A stretch of 64,000 bases of DNA from Arthrobacter sp. ISL-85 (GCF_018613675.1 NZ_JAGGPQ010000001.1:105999-169998), one strand, 5' to 3'; shown: positions 18,532-26,780, counted from the first letter of the stretch. A program made the numbers and translations. The notes: a model not told the origin generated them from the sequence alone.

Positions 18532-19056
18532 ATGAGCAACCAGCCATCCCAGGGGCCCGATTACCAGCGTCCCGAAAACCAGCAAAGCGGTTCGCCCTGG
18601 CCCGGGTACCAGCCGCCGGCCCAGTTCGGGCAAGGAGCCGCATACGGCCGGCCCCAATACGGGCAGTCGCCGTACGCCCAAGCCCAGTACAACCAGCCGC
18701 AGTACGACCGAGCCCAGTACCACCAGCCGCAGTACGGCCAGCCCCAGTACAACCCAGGCCAGTATTTCGGCCAGCCGTCCTACTACGGCGGAACTGTGGA
18801 ACCGAAGACCCTGAGCATCGCCAGCATGGTCTGCGGCATCGCCTCGGTCATCATGGGCTGGCTGTTGCTCCCCCAGTTCGCCGCCATCATCACCGGCCAC
18901 CTGGCCCTCCGGCGTGAGCCCTCCGGTAAAGGGATGTCCATTACCGGCCTGGTGCTGGGCTACCTCTGCCTGCTGGGGTATGGGGCCATTTGGCTGCTGT
19001 TCATCATCGGGCTGGCTGTCGCCGGCACCGCCGGGTCGAATACCGGCACCTTCTAG
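18532..19056 (+). CDS. DUF4190 membrane protein with Gln/Tyr-rich repeat tail
   Basis: A 174-aa protein. Residues 1-88 are disordered, with repeated PQY and AQY units. The C-terminal half holds two membrane helices separated by the DUF4190 motif (SIASMVCGIASVIMG, then ITGHLALRR and GKGMSITGLVLGYL). The function is unknown; related proteins are small actinobacterial envelope proteins. GGGGAGA lies 5 bases before the ATG. The repeats could mediate protein contacts or phase separation, which is speculative. Confidence 0.85.
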   Translation: MSNQPSQGPDYQRPENQQSGSPWPGYQPPAQFGQGAAYGRPQYGQSPYAQAQYNQPQYDRAQYHQPQYGQPQYNPGQYFGQPSYYGGTVEPKTLSIASMVCGIASVIMGWLLLPQFAAIITGHLALRREPSGKGMSITGLVLGYLCLLGYGAIWLLFIIGLAVAGTAGSNTGTF

Positions 19057-19272
19057 CCCCGCTGACCCGGGACATGACGCGACGGCAGCCCTGCACTTGC
19101 TGGAACGCGCCACCTGCGCCCGGGCCGCCGTCGTGTTTACCGAAACAGCGCGTCTTACCCTTCATGCCAGCGGCAGCACATTTCGGGTGCCGGCAACACC
19201 GCCACGCGGCTGCTGCTGTCCGGGAAGCCAGACAGTCCGGTGTGGCCCGGTGACTCGAAGTGTATGCGGCTC

Positions 19273-19971
19273 CTAGCGGAGCAGTTCCACGTCCGAGACA
19301 AGCTCGATATGCGCCAGCATGGCCTTCGCGGCTGCTTTCGCGTCCTGCGCGCGGATGGCAGCGGCGATCTTGCGGTGCGAGGCCAGGGACTGCTCCGGCC
19401 GGCCGGGCTGGCCCAGCGATTCCATCCGCGTTTCCAGGATCATCTCGGCAATGAACGCCATCAGCTGCGCCAGTACAGCTGAATGGGCTGCGGCGGTGAT
19501 GGCCTGGTGGAACAGCTCGTCGCCATGGCTGCCGCGGTCGCCGTCGTTGATCTCCTTCGCCATGATGTTAAGGGCGTTGTCGATGGCGGCCAGGTCCTGA
19601 TCCGTCCGGCGTTCCGCGGCAAGGGATGCAAGCTTCACTTCCAGGGTGCTGCGGGCTTCGACGATTTCCGGCAGCCGGCTCTGGTGTTCGCGCAGGCCCT
19701 TGATTACCGAGGCCACGCTGGGCCGCCGCGCCAGGACGGCGCCGGTGCCATGCTGCACATCGATCACGCCAAGCACCTCCAGCGCCACCAGGGCCTGGGC
19801 CAGGGTGGCACGGGAAACACCCAGCCGCTCGGCAAGATCGCGTTCCGCAGGCAGGAGGTCCCCGGGGCGGAGCTGGGCGGACTCGATGTAGGCAAGGATC
19901 TGCTCCACCAGCTGTTCATAGAGCCGAGGCCGCGAGACCCGCTCCAAGCCCTGACGTGCTGTCTTCTCCAC
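19273..19971 (-). CDS. GntR-family regulator, FadR/FCD subfamily
   Basis: A 232-aa ligand-responsive repressor. The winged helix (about 14-80) includes LLPAERDLAERLGVSRATLA. The all-helical FCD domain shows the metal or ligand residues DELFH, ASHRKI and MLAHIELV. Start is GTG at 19969-19971 with GGGAGGG 5 bases upstream. It diverges from the dicarboxylate-transporter remnant and the CoA-transferase/carboxyltransferase genes, the position of MatR in rhizobial malonate operons, so an organic-acid ligand is likely. Confidence 0.9.
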   Translation of the reverse strand: MEKTARQGLERVSRPRLYEQLVEQILAYIESAQLRPGDLLPAERDLAERLGVSRATLAQALVALEVLGVIDVQHGTGAVLARRPSVASVIKGLREHQSRLPEIVEARSTLEVKLASLAAERRTDQDLAAIDNALNIMAKEINDGDRGSHGDELFHQAITAAAHSAVLAQLMAFIAEMILETRMESLGQPGRPEQSLASHRKIAAAIRAQDAKAAAKAMLAHIELVSDVELLR

Positions 19972-20012
19972 AAAGCCCTCCCTTGGACGTACCGGACCAG
20001 AATACCTGCTTC

Positions 20013-20040
20013 GTCTATTGACAGATAGACTTACTGTCTA
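20013..20040. promoter_or_regulatory. Overlapping palindromes over a TTGACA box, candidate GntR operator
   Basis: GTCTAT tgacag ATAGAC (20013-20030) and TAGAC ttact GTCTA (20026-20040) share the central ATAGAC. A perfect -35 box TTGACA sits at 20018-20023 reading toward the transporter remnant. A clear -10 is not visible. The GntR regulator next door is the likely ligand. Confidence 0.5.
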
Positions 20041-20104
20041 AGAGGCTAGTCCAGTGAGCCAGTAACTCACGTCACACTCTCGCTCCCCCAACGGAGGACC
20101 AACG

Positions 20105-20535
20105 ATGTCCGCTCCTGTTTTATCCATCATCATCCTCGCGGCGATGTTCCTGCTCGCCACCGTCCTGCCCCTCAACATGGGCGCACTCGCCTTCGTGGGT
20201 GCCTTCCTGCTCGGCGCCGTGGTGCTGGGCATGTCCACGAACGAGATCCTTGCCAACTTCCCCGGCGGCCTCTTCCTGACAATCGTCGGCGTCACTTACC
20301 TGTTCGCCATAGCGCAGAACAACGGCACCATCGACCTCCTGGTCCGCGGCGCGGTCAAGCTGGTGGGCAGCCGGGTCGCCCTCATCCCCTGGGTCATGTT
20401 CGCCATCACCGCCGTGATCACTGCCGTGGGCGCACTGTCTCCCGCCGCCGGCGGATCCTCGGCTACAGCGGCATCGTCATCGTGGCGGGACCCGTCCTGG
20501 CCTGGCTGGCGCTGGTGGTCCCCGGCTGGCTCTAG
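20105..20535 (+). pseudogene. Dicarboxylate carrier (MatC-type), internal deletion and frameshift
   Basis: The first 112 codons encode a normal MatC N-terminal domain: several hydrophobic segments ending IPWVMFAITAVITAVGALSP. After about 20450 this frame turns into Arg/Ser/Trp-rich nonsense. A different frame reads RRILGYSGIVIVAGPVLAWL and ends LVVPGWL with a TAG at 20533-20535, as at the C-terminus of such carriers. About 300 middle codons are missing and the two ends are out of frame. GGAGG precedes the ATG. The gene is dead as a transporter, although the downstream genes are intact. Confidence 0.85.
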
Positions 20536-20580
20536 CCACCACTGCAGCCGGCGCCGTACTTTAGAAAGGAAACCCTGCAC

Positions 20581-21792
20581 ATGAGCACAGCCGAAACTTC
20601 CCAAGGCCCCCTGGCCGGGCATCTCGTCGTCGACCTTAGCCGCGCATTGGCCGGGCCGCATGCCGGCATGATGCTGGCGGACCTCGGCGCCCGCGTCATC
20701 AAGGTGGAGAACCCGGGCACGGGGGATGACACCCGCGGCTGGGGCCCGCCCTTCGTGGGGCCTGAGGATGACCTGCAGTCCACCTATTTCATGTCCTGCA
20801 ACCGCAACAAGGAGTCCATCAGCCTGGACCTGAAGAGCGAGGACGGCCGGGCGGTGCTCCGGAGGCTGCTGGAGCGGGCGGACGTGGTGATCGAGAACTT
20901 CCGGCCCGGCGTCATGGACCGGCTGGGCTTCTCCACCGCGGCCATGCATGAGCTCAACCCGCGGCTGGTGATCCTGTCCATCACCGGCTTTGGCCACGAC
21001 GGGCCCGAGTCCCAGCGCAGCGGCTACGACCAGATCCTGCAGGGCGAAGCCGGCCTGATGTCCCTGACGGGGTCTGGCCCGGACGATCCCCAGCGGGTCG
21101 GTGTCCCCATTGCCGACCTGCTCTCCGGTATGAACGGGGCATACGGGGTGCTGGCCGCCCTGGTGGAGCGGAACCGGACCGGGCAGGGCAAGGTGGTCCG
21201 CACCTCGCTGCTGGCATCCCTGATCGGCGTCCACGCCTTCCAGGGCACCAGGACCACCGTTGCCGGTGAGGTTCCGCAGGCCCAGGGCAACCACCACCCG
21301 TCCATTACCCCCTACGGCCTGTTCAACTGCAAGGACGGGAGCGTGCAGATCAGCGTCGGCAGCGAGAAGCTGTGGCAATCGTTCGCCGCCGCCTTTGGCC
21401 TGGACCCGGCTGCCCCGGGCTTTGCCAGCAACGCCGAAAGGGTGCGGAACCGCGGGGAGGTAATTGCCGCCGTCGAACGCGCCTTTGCCCAGTACGGCGC
21501 GGTGGAACTGCTGGAAAAGCTGAACGACGCCGGGATCCCGGCAGGCAAGGTCCGCTCGCTGGACGAGGTGTACGCCTGGGACCAGGTGGCTTCCCAGGGG
21601 CTCGTGGTGGAAGTGCAGCATCCGCTGCTCGGGAAAGTCAGCTTGCCCGGGCCGCCGCTGCGGTTCTTCGCGCCCGGGGACGCCGCCGAAACCACCCTGA
21701 CCCAACACGACGCGCCGCCCCTGCTCAACGAGGACGGGCCGGCGATCCGGGAGTGGCTGGGCCTGGGCGCCCCGACTCCCGGGTCCGAATAG
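20581..21792 (+). CDS. CaiB/BaiF family CoA-transferase
   Basis: A 403-aa class III CoA-transferase that moves CoA between carboxylic acids. Early motifs are VVDLSRALAGPHAGMMLADL and IKVENPGTGDDTR. ENFRPGVMDRLG is a family signature, and the catalytic Asp is expected in VGVPIADLLSGM. It follows the transporter remnant and ends two bases before the next open frame. Together with the carboxyltransferase it could activate an imported dicarboxylate such as malonate or a methyl-branched acid; the substrate is inferred from neighbours only. Confidence 0.9.
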   Translation: MSTAETSQGPLAGHLVVDLSRALAGPHAGMMLADLGARVIKVENPGTGDDTRGWGPPFVGPEDDLQSTYFMSCNRNKESISLDLKSEDGRAVLRRLLERADVVIENFRPGVMDRLGFSTAAMHELNPRLVILSITGFGHDGPESQRSGYDQILQGEAGLMSLTGSGPDDPQRVGVPIADLLSGMNGAYGVLAALVERNRTGQGKVVRTSLLASLIGVHAFQGTRTTVAGEVPQAQGNHHPSITPYGLFNCKDGSVQISVGSEKLWQSFAAAFGLDPAAPGFASNAERVRNRGEVIAAVERAFAQYGAVELLEKLNDAGIPAGKVRSLDEVYAWDQVASQGLVVEVQHPLLGKVSLPGPPLRFFAPGDAAETTLTQHDAPPLLNEDGPAIREWLGLGAPTPGSE

Positions 21793-21820
21793 CATGGCGA
21801 CGGCAGAAAAGGTGCGGCAC

Positions 21821-23341
21821 ATGAACGCCACCGAACTTCTGGAGGCCGTGGTGGACCCGGGGTCGTTTGCCTGCTGGGACACGGAGCCGGAACAGCCTGT
21901 GCTGTCCGCGGAATATGCCCGTGACCTTGCCAGGGCACGGGAACGCAGCGGCGCCGACGAGTCAGTGATCACCGGCGCCGGGCTCATCCGTGGCCGCCGG
22001 GTGGCGCTGATCGTCAGCGAATTCTCCTTCCTCGCCGGGTCGATCGGCCACGCGGCGGCGCAACGGATTGTTGCCGCCGTCGAACGCGCCACCGCGGAGG
22101 GCCTGCCGCTGCTGGCCGGTCCTGCCTCCGGCGGAACCAGGATGCAGGAGGGAACGCTCGCGTTCCTGTCCATGGTGAAGATCACCGGCGCCGTCCGGGC
22201 GCACCGGCAGGCCGGTCTTCCCTACCTGGTCTACCTGCGGCACCCCACCACCGGCGGTGTCATGGCCTCCTGGGGCTCCTTGGGGCACATCAACGTGGCC
22301 GAGCCAGGCGCGCTGCTGGGTTTCCTGGGCCCGCGCGTGTACGAGGCGCTGCACGGCGAAGCGTTCCCGGAGGACGTGCAGGTGGCGGAGAACCTGTTCA
22401 ACAAGGGACTGATCGACGGCGTGGTGGAACCCGGTGACCTTGCCGACCTGGTGGGCCGCGCTCTGGACATCCTGGCTGCGAACGGCGGAGCTGGTGCTGG
22501 TGGTTCCATAGCGGCGTCTGTGCCCGCCCCGCCGCCCGCCCCACCCGAAACGCTGGACACCCGGCCCTCAACCGCTGACGCGTGGACGTCCATAGAGATT
22601 TCCCGGCGCTCACGGCGCCCTGACCTGCGCCAGCTGCTGAAGTTTGGCGCCACTGACGCACTGCCCCTGAACGGGACCGGGCAAGGGGAAAAGGACCCGG
22701 GGCTCCTGCTTGCACTGGCCCGCTTTGGCGCCCAGCCCTGCATTGTCCTGGGGCACGCGCGGCCGCTGCGGAAGGACGCTGCCGGCATGGGGCCCGGATC
22801 GCTGCGCGAGGCGCGCCGGGGCATGAAGCTGGCGGAGGAACTGAGGCTGCCCCTGCTCACCGTCATTGACACTGCCGGTGCTGCTCTCTCCCAGGAAGCG
22901 GAGGAAGGCGGGCTGGCAGGGGAGATTGCGCGCTCACTGCACGAACTGATCGGGCTCGAATCGCCGTCGGTCTCCGTGCTGCTGGGCCAAGGCGCCGGGG
23001 GAGGGGCACTGGCACTGCTGCCGGCGGACAGGACCATCGCCGCCCAGCACAGCTGGCTCTCGCCGTTGCCCCCCGAAGGCGCCAGCGCCATTGTGCATCG
23101 CACTACCGCGTTTGCGCCCGCCATGGCACAGGCGCAGGGGGTCAACGTGGCGGCGCTGTATGCCAACGGCCTCGTGGATCACATCGTGGACGAACGTGGC
23201 GACGCTTCACTGGAGCCGCGCGGGTTCTGCACCCGGATGGCCCGGGCCATCGAGTACGAACTGGCCTCCGTGGCCCGTGTTCCGGTACCTGAGCTGGTGG
23301 CTGCCCGCGCCCGGAAGTTCGCAAGCTTGGGTAGCCGCTGA
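21821..23341 (+). CDS. Fused acyl-CoA carboxyltransferase (AccD-AccA-like)
   Basis: A 506-aa protein joining both carboxyltransferase halves. The AccD-like part (about 1-230) has LLAGPASGGTRMQEGTLAFL and HPTTGGVMASWGSLG. The AccA-like part (about 255-505) has LLTVIDTAGAALSQEAEEGG and VLLGQGAGGGALAL. The Cys4 zinc ribbon of E. coli AccD is absent. There is no biotin carboxylase or carrier gene nearby. The open frame starts at ATG 21794, but ATG 21821 (MNATELLEAVVDPGSF) has AAGG 8 bases before it and matches the family N-terminus. It may carboxylate, or in reverse decarboxylate, an acyl-CoA. Confidence 0.85.
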   Translation: MNATELLEAVVDPGSFACWDTEPEQPVLSAEYARDLARARERSGADESVITGAGLIRGRRVALIVSEFSFLAGSIGHAAAQRIVAAVERATAEGLPLLAGPASGGTRMQEGTLAFLSMVKITGAVRAHRQAGLPYLVYLRHPTTGGVMASWGSLGHINVAEPGALLGFLGPRVYEALHGEAFPEDVQVAENLFNKGLIDGVVEPGDLADLVGRALDILAANGGAGAGGSIAASVPAPPPAPPETLDTRPSTADAWTSIEISRRSRRPDLRQLLKFGATDALPLNGTGQGEKDPGLLLALARFGAQPCIVLGHARPLRKDAAGMGPGSLREARRGMKLAEELRLPLLTVIDTAGAALSQEAEEGGLAGEIARSLHELIGLESPSVSVLLGQGAGGGALALLPADRTIAAQHSWLSPLPPEGASAIVHRTTAFAPAMAQAQGVNVAALYANGLVDHIVDERGDASLEPRGFCTRMARAIEYELASVARVPVPELVAARARKFASLGSR

Positions 23342-23420
23342 CGTGGACTCGGTGTAGAGCGTGCGATAGAGCCCGCGCGGCGGCAAGCGGTGGCGGCAGC
23401 CTAACGCGGCACCTGGGGTG

Positions 23421-23876
23421 CTACCTCCGCTGTTGGGATTTGGGCCGGCGGGTGTTCCTGCGCAGCTGAAGAATGCGTGCGCCACCTGCTGCGGCCACCA
23501 GGACGCCACCGGCCACGGCAGCGATGAACAGCGCCATGCCCAGCGGGACGGAGCCCTCGAAGCCCAGGAACTTCACCAGGACCAGCTCCTGGTTCTGGAG
23601 GATGAAGATGATCAACAGGATCAGGAGCACCAGGGAGGCCACCACTGCCGCCCAGATGACTCCGGCGCGGGTGACTTTGCGCTCCGGGGGGCCGCCCGCC
23701 GTGGGGGAGGTGGCCGCTCCCGCGGCAGGTGTTCCCGGGGCGCCCGACGGGTAGGACGGGGCATTGCCGTATGTTGCCGCCCTGTCTGCCGAGGGCTGTG
23801 CCACGTTCGACGGCGCCTGGCCGGCTTCCGCTTCCGGCCGGCGGTCCGGTCCCGGCGTGTACTGTCCTGTACTCAT
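23421..23876 (-). CDS. LapA-domain membrane protein
   Basis: A 151-aa protein with a Pro/Ala-rich cytoplasmic N-terminus (1-65) and two membrane helices (about 70-92 and 108-130). Between them is ILQNQELVLVKFLGFEGSVPLG, the pattern of the LapA (YciS-like) family, and the C-terminal tail is basic. In proteobacteria LapA helps lipopolysaccharide assembly; in actinobacteria, which lack it, the role is unknown. GGGGA precedes the ATG at 23874-23876. Confidence 0.8.
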   Translation of the reverse strand: MSTGQYTPGPDRRPEAEAGQAPSNVAQPSADRAATYGNAPSYPSGAPGTPAAGAATSPTAGGPPERKVTRAGVIWAAVVASLVLLILLIIFILQNQELVLVKFLGFEGSVPLGMALFIAAVAGGVLVAAAGGARILQLRRNTRRPKSQQRR

Positions 23877-24014
23877 GCGCGTCCCCTCTCCAGAATGCTA
23901 AGCATGCTTATTGTTCAACCATAGACGCCAATCCTGCCGGAGTACAACGACGGGGACGGCGGTTCGCAGGTCGGGGCTGCATCGGGAACAGGCGGCACGA
24001 CGCATTGTCACAGC

Positions 24015-24042
24015 GGAGGGGTCCCCGCGCGGGGACCCCTCC
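24015..24042. terminator. Perfect 28-bp palindrome
   Basis: Both arms read GGAGGGGTCCCCGC from either strand, with no loop. It lies between the LapA start and the end of a small minus-strand gene. It could be a terminator hairpin for that gene, in which case the tip would open, or a protein-binding site. No T tract follows on the minus strand. Confidence 0.5.
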
Positions 24043-24075
24043 TTGACTCTTGCCCGGATGATGTTTTCCCGGACG

Positions 24076-24279
24076 TCAGACCCTCTCCCTGCTCTTTTCT
24101 GCGGAGGGGGTGCGCGGCGCAGGCGTCCTGCGCCAGTTGGGGAAGGCCCAGAAGGTGAATTCCTGTGCCTTGACCGGCTCCTCAGGAGTTTCCGCAGGGG
24201 TTTCCGGTTCTGCTTCAGGCCGGCGCTTGGTTTCTTTCTTTGCGCCCCACCCGAAGTCCTTGCTCGATGCATAACACAT
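24076..24279 (-). CDS. Small hypothetical protein with conserved-looking N-terminus
   Basis: A 67-aa hydrophilic protein beginning MCYASSKDFGWGAKKETKRR, with an acidic Pro/Glu middle (21-40) and a basic end. A very strong ribosome site, AAGGAGG, lies 6 bases before the ATG at 24277-24279, which makes it credible. I do not recognise a domain. The short Cys/Trp/Gly motif at the N-terminus looks like the selected part. It is followed by a perfect palindrome that may end its transcript. Confidence 0.6.
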   Translation of the reverse strand: MCYASSKDFGWGAKKETKRRPEAEPETPAETPEEPVKAQEFTFWAFPNWRRTPAPRTPSAEKSRERV

Positions 24280-24458
24280 CACAGACCTCCTTATGGTGAC
24301 TGCCCTTTAATCGTCCTCCTGCCGTGCGCTGGCGTCGAGACCGGGACGATCGGCGCAAGGGCAGGAGGGCAGGAGGGCAGCAGGGCATGGGGAGGCATGG
24401 CGTGGAGCTGCCATTGGAGCCGGGACAGGGCCGTGCCACCCAAGGAGGGGGTGTCCTG

Positions 24459-24686
24459 TCAGCCGCCGCCGGCCACCACGTCCTGCGCCTCCTGGGGGCG
24501 GTGGAACTCGCACGGCCCCTGGTGGCGGAGGGGGAGCAGGCAGGCCCGGCCCGTGGGCAGGTGGACCAGCGCGCAGCGGCCGGCCATGGCAAGGTCCTCC
24601 CGGACGTTGGAGTTGCTAAGGTCCGGCCGTTCATCGTCTGATGTCTCGGTGGTTCCGGGGCCAGCGGCTGGGTAGTCAGCGTTCAT
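24459..24686 (-). CDS. Small Cys/His-containing hypothetical protein
   Basis: A 75-aa protein. Residues 1-35 are disordered and acidic. From about residue 38 it reads GRCALVHLPTGRACLLPLRH followed by QGPCEFH: three Cys and three His spaced as a possible small metal-binding knuckle. GAGGAG lies 9 bases before the ATG at 24684-24686. It is upstream of, and on the same strand as, the 67-aa gene; the two may be co-transcribed. Function unknown. Confidence 0.55.
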   Translation of the reverse strand: MNADYPAAGPGTTETSDDERPDLSNSNVREDLAMAGRCALVHLPTGRACLLPLRHQGPCEFHRPQEAQDVVAGGG

Positions 24687-24838
24687 GTGGGGCAACTCCT
24701 CGTCGGGCGGAGGGCGAGTGGAGGGTGCTGAAGCGTGCTTTTCCAGTTTGCGCCGTGGGAGTTACGGGCGGGTTAATCCGGTGTTAGGTTCAGGTCAACA
24801 ACGGCAACCAGGCCAGTTTTCCCCGGTACCCCGGCTGG

Positions 24839-26245
24839 TCAGTACCCCAGCTGGCGCGCCACCTGCAGGAGGAGGGCTTCCGATCCCATGGGGCCTACCA
24901 GCTGGATTCCCATGGGAAGTCCGCTGCCGGCGGCACCGCCGGTCCAGTGCACGGGAATGGTGATGGCCGGCAGTCCGCACACGTTCACCATTGAGGACCA
25001 CGGCGCGTATTCGCATTGCTTCCGGTAGTCGCCGTCGGCATCGCCGGGCCACTGGGCCGACGGCCAGCGGTCGCTGCCGTGCGCGGTGCCGGTGAACCAA
25101 CCCACCGGCCGCGGCGTCTGCGCCAACGCGGGCATCAGTATCAGGTCCCACTGCCCGTACTGCGCCAGGGTGGCGTGCTGGAATTGCCGCAGGAACGCCA
25201 GCGCCTCCGCAAGCTTCGCCGGGCTGCGCTGCTGGGCGCGCCGGCGGAACGTGCGGGTCAGGGGCGCCAACAGCGCTTCGCGGGAGGGGCTGATCCGTGC
25301 CGCGCCCACTCCTGCGGTCCAGGCGGTGGTGAAGGCGTCCGGGTAACGGTTGTCGTAACGGATAGCAGCATCCCCCAGCACATGGCCGGCGTGCTCCAGG
25401 AGGGTTTCGCCGGCCCGGAGCGCGTCCAGGGCTTCCCGGTCCGGCGTGAAGGGAAACGTGCTTGACCACGGGCTGTCCAGTGTGACGCCGATCCGCAGCC
25501 GCGGCGGCTCCGCCTTCACTGCCGCAAGGTACCGGTTGCCGGGCGCCAGGGCGTCCATCATCAGCGCGGCGTCCTCCGCGTTCCGGGCAAGGGGACCGGG
25601 CGCCACCAGCTGTGCAGGGTCCCCGGCACTTTCCCCGGCCGCCACCATTCCGCGGCCGGGCTTAAGCCCCACCAGGCCGCAGGCGGCGGCCGGTATGCGG
25701 ACTGATCCGCCGCCATCGGTCCCGGGGGCGAAGGGCAGCAGCCCTGCCGCCACGGCCGCTGCACTGCCACCCGACGACCCTCCGGAACTCCTGCTGGGTG
25801 CGTGGGGATTGCGCGACGGCGGTGCGATGCGGTTCTCGCTGTAGGCCGTCAGGCCGAATTCCGGCACCTGGGTCTTGCCCAGGGAGATCACGCCGGCGTC
25901 CTTGAAAAGAGCCACGAGGGGCGCATCGGCCGGGGCGGGCTTGTGGTCCAGGGCCGCACTGCCGTGCGTGGTGACGACGCCGGCCACGTCAGTGAGGTCC
26001 TTAAAGGCAAGCGGCATGCCATGCAGCAAGGGGAGGTCATCCTCGTCCGAGAGGGAGCGCAGGGCATCCGCCGTCCGGGCCTGTTCCATCGCCTGATCCG
26101 CTGTCACAGTGATGAAGGCGCCCAGCAGGGGGTTCTGCTGCCGGATCCGCTCCAGGAAGTGTGCGGTGGCATCGGCGGCGGACACTGTTCCACTGCGCAG
26201 GAGGTCCCGCAGGGCCAGCGCCGGGAGTTCGTGGAGTTCAGGCAC
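24839..26245 (-). CDS. Amidase signature family enzyme
   Basis: A 468-aa Ser-cisSer-Lys hydrolase. The catalytic Lys is in LAFKDL (about 82), the cis-Ser in SRSSGGSSGGSAAAVAAG (about 157), and the nucleophile Ser in GTDGGGSVRIPAA (about 181). No signal peptide. The frame is open to an ATG at 26273-26275, but that ATG has no ribosome site. The GTG at 26243-26245 (MPELHELPAL) has GGAGGA 8 bases upstream and is preferred. A 29-codon mini-ORF ends across this start. Substrate amide unknown. Confidence 0.88.
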   Translation of the reverse strand: MPELHELPALALRDLLRSGTVSAADATAHFLERIRQQNPLLGAFITVTADQAMEQARTADALRSLSDEDDLPLLHGMPLAFKDLTDVAGVVTTHGSAALDHKPAPADAPLVALFKDAGVISLGKTQVPEFGLTAYSENRIAPPSRNPHAPSRSSGGSSGGSAAAVAAGLLPFAPGTDGGGSVRIPAAACGLVGLKPGRGMVAAGESAGDPAQLVAPGPLARNAEDAALMMDALAPGNRYLAAVKAEPPRLRIGVTLDSPWSSTFPFTPDREALDALRAGETLLEHAGHVLGDAAIRYDNRYPDAFTTAWTAGVGAARISPSREALLAPLTRTFRRRAQQRSPAKLAEALAFLRQFQHATLAQYGQWDLILMPALAQTPRPVGWFTGTAHGSDRWPSAQWPGDADGDYRKQCEYAPWSSMVNVCGLPAITIPVHWTGGAAGSGLPMGIQLVGPMGSEALLLQVARQLGY

Positions 26246-26327
26246 CGTGGCGGTCCTCCGGCTGCGGTCCGGCATTGCGGGCGGCGCATAGCGGTGGTGC
26301 GGGAAAGGCGGTCAGCTGCTGGGACAT
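26238..26327 (-). CDS. Possible 29-aa leader ORF overlapping the amidase start
   Basis: ATG at 26325-26327, with GGAGG 5 bases upstream, opens MSQQLTAFPAPPLCAARNAG and ends at a TGA (26238-26240). Those bases fall in codons 2 and 3 of the amidase read from its GTG, an 8-base overlap typical of translational coupling. It could be a coupling leader, or the true amidase N-terminus displaced by a frameshift; the sequence alone does not decide. Confidence 0.35.
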   Translation of the reverse strand: MSQQLTAFPAPPLCAARNAGPQPEDRHGA

Positions 26328-26453
26328 GGAAACCTCCTGGGCCTTCACCAGCCTAACCCGCGGCCATTTCCGGACGGGGCCAGGTGAAGGGGAGCAAAAG
26401 GGCTAGGCTTAAACCTGACTTTGATCCACCAGATCCGCCAAGACAGGACTCCG

Positions 26454-26780
26454 ATGAGCGATTTCGATACCATCCCCGTCCACGACGTCCCCGCTGACGC
26501 CGTGATCCTGGACGTCAGGGAGGACTACGAATGGGTTGCCGGGCATGCTGACGGCGCGGTCCACATTCCTATGGACCAGATCCCGGCCCGGCTTGGCGAA
26601 CTCGATCCGGACGAGGACCTCTACGTCATCTGCCGCACGGGCGGCCGCTCCTTCCGCGTTGCGCAATGGCTCACCGGCCAGGGATATACGGCCATCAACG
26701 TTTCCGGTGGAATGGACCAGTGGCTGGAATCCGGCAAGCCCCTGGTCTCGGACAACGGACTCAAGCCGCTGGTACTTTAG
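26454..26780 (+). CDS. Single-domain rhodanese-like protein
   Basis: A 108-aa cytoplasmic sulfurtransferase-like protein. ILDVREDYEWVAGHADGAVH is the CH2A region. The active loop CRTGGRS has Cys60, and INVSGGMDQW is the C-terminal signature. AGGA stands 6 bases before the ATG at 26454, which replaces a longer frame. A TAGGCT element at 26404-26409 may be its -10 box. The stop overlaps the pheA start by one base (TAGTG), so the two genes are co-translated; no functional link between them is known. Confidence 0.9.
   Translation: MSDFDTIPVHDVPADAVILDVREDYEWVAGHADGAVHIPMDQIPARLGELDPDEDLYVICRTGGRSFRVAQWLTGQGYTAINVSGGMDQWLESGKPLVSDNGLKPLVL

Noticed and set aside
19057..19272. Possible gene or RNA between the DUF4190 and GntR genes
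   Set aside because: Only short frames without ribosome sites and weak, imperfect hairpins are seen.
20296..22185. 629-codon minus-strand frame opposite the CoA-transferase
   Set aside because: Shadow of a recognisable CaiB gene; composition is Arg/Pro/Ser biased.
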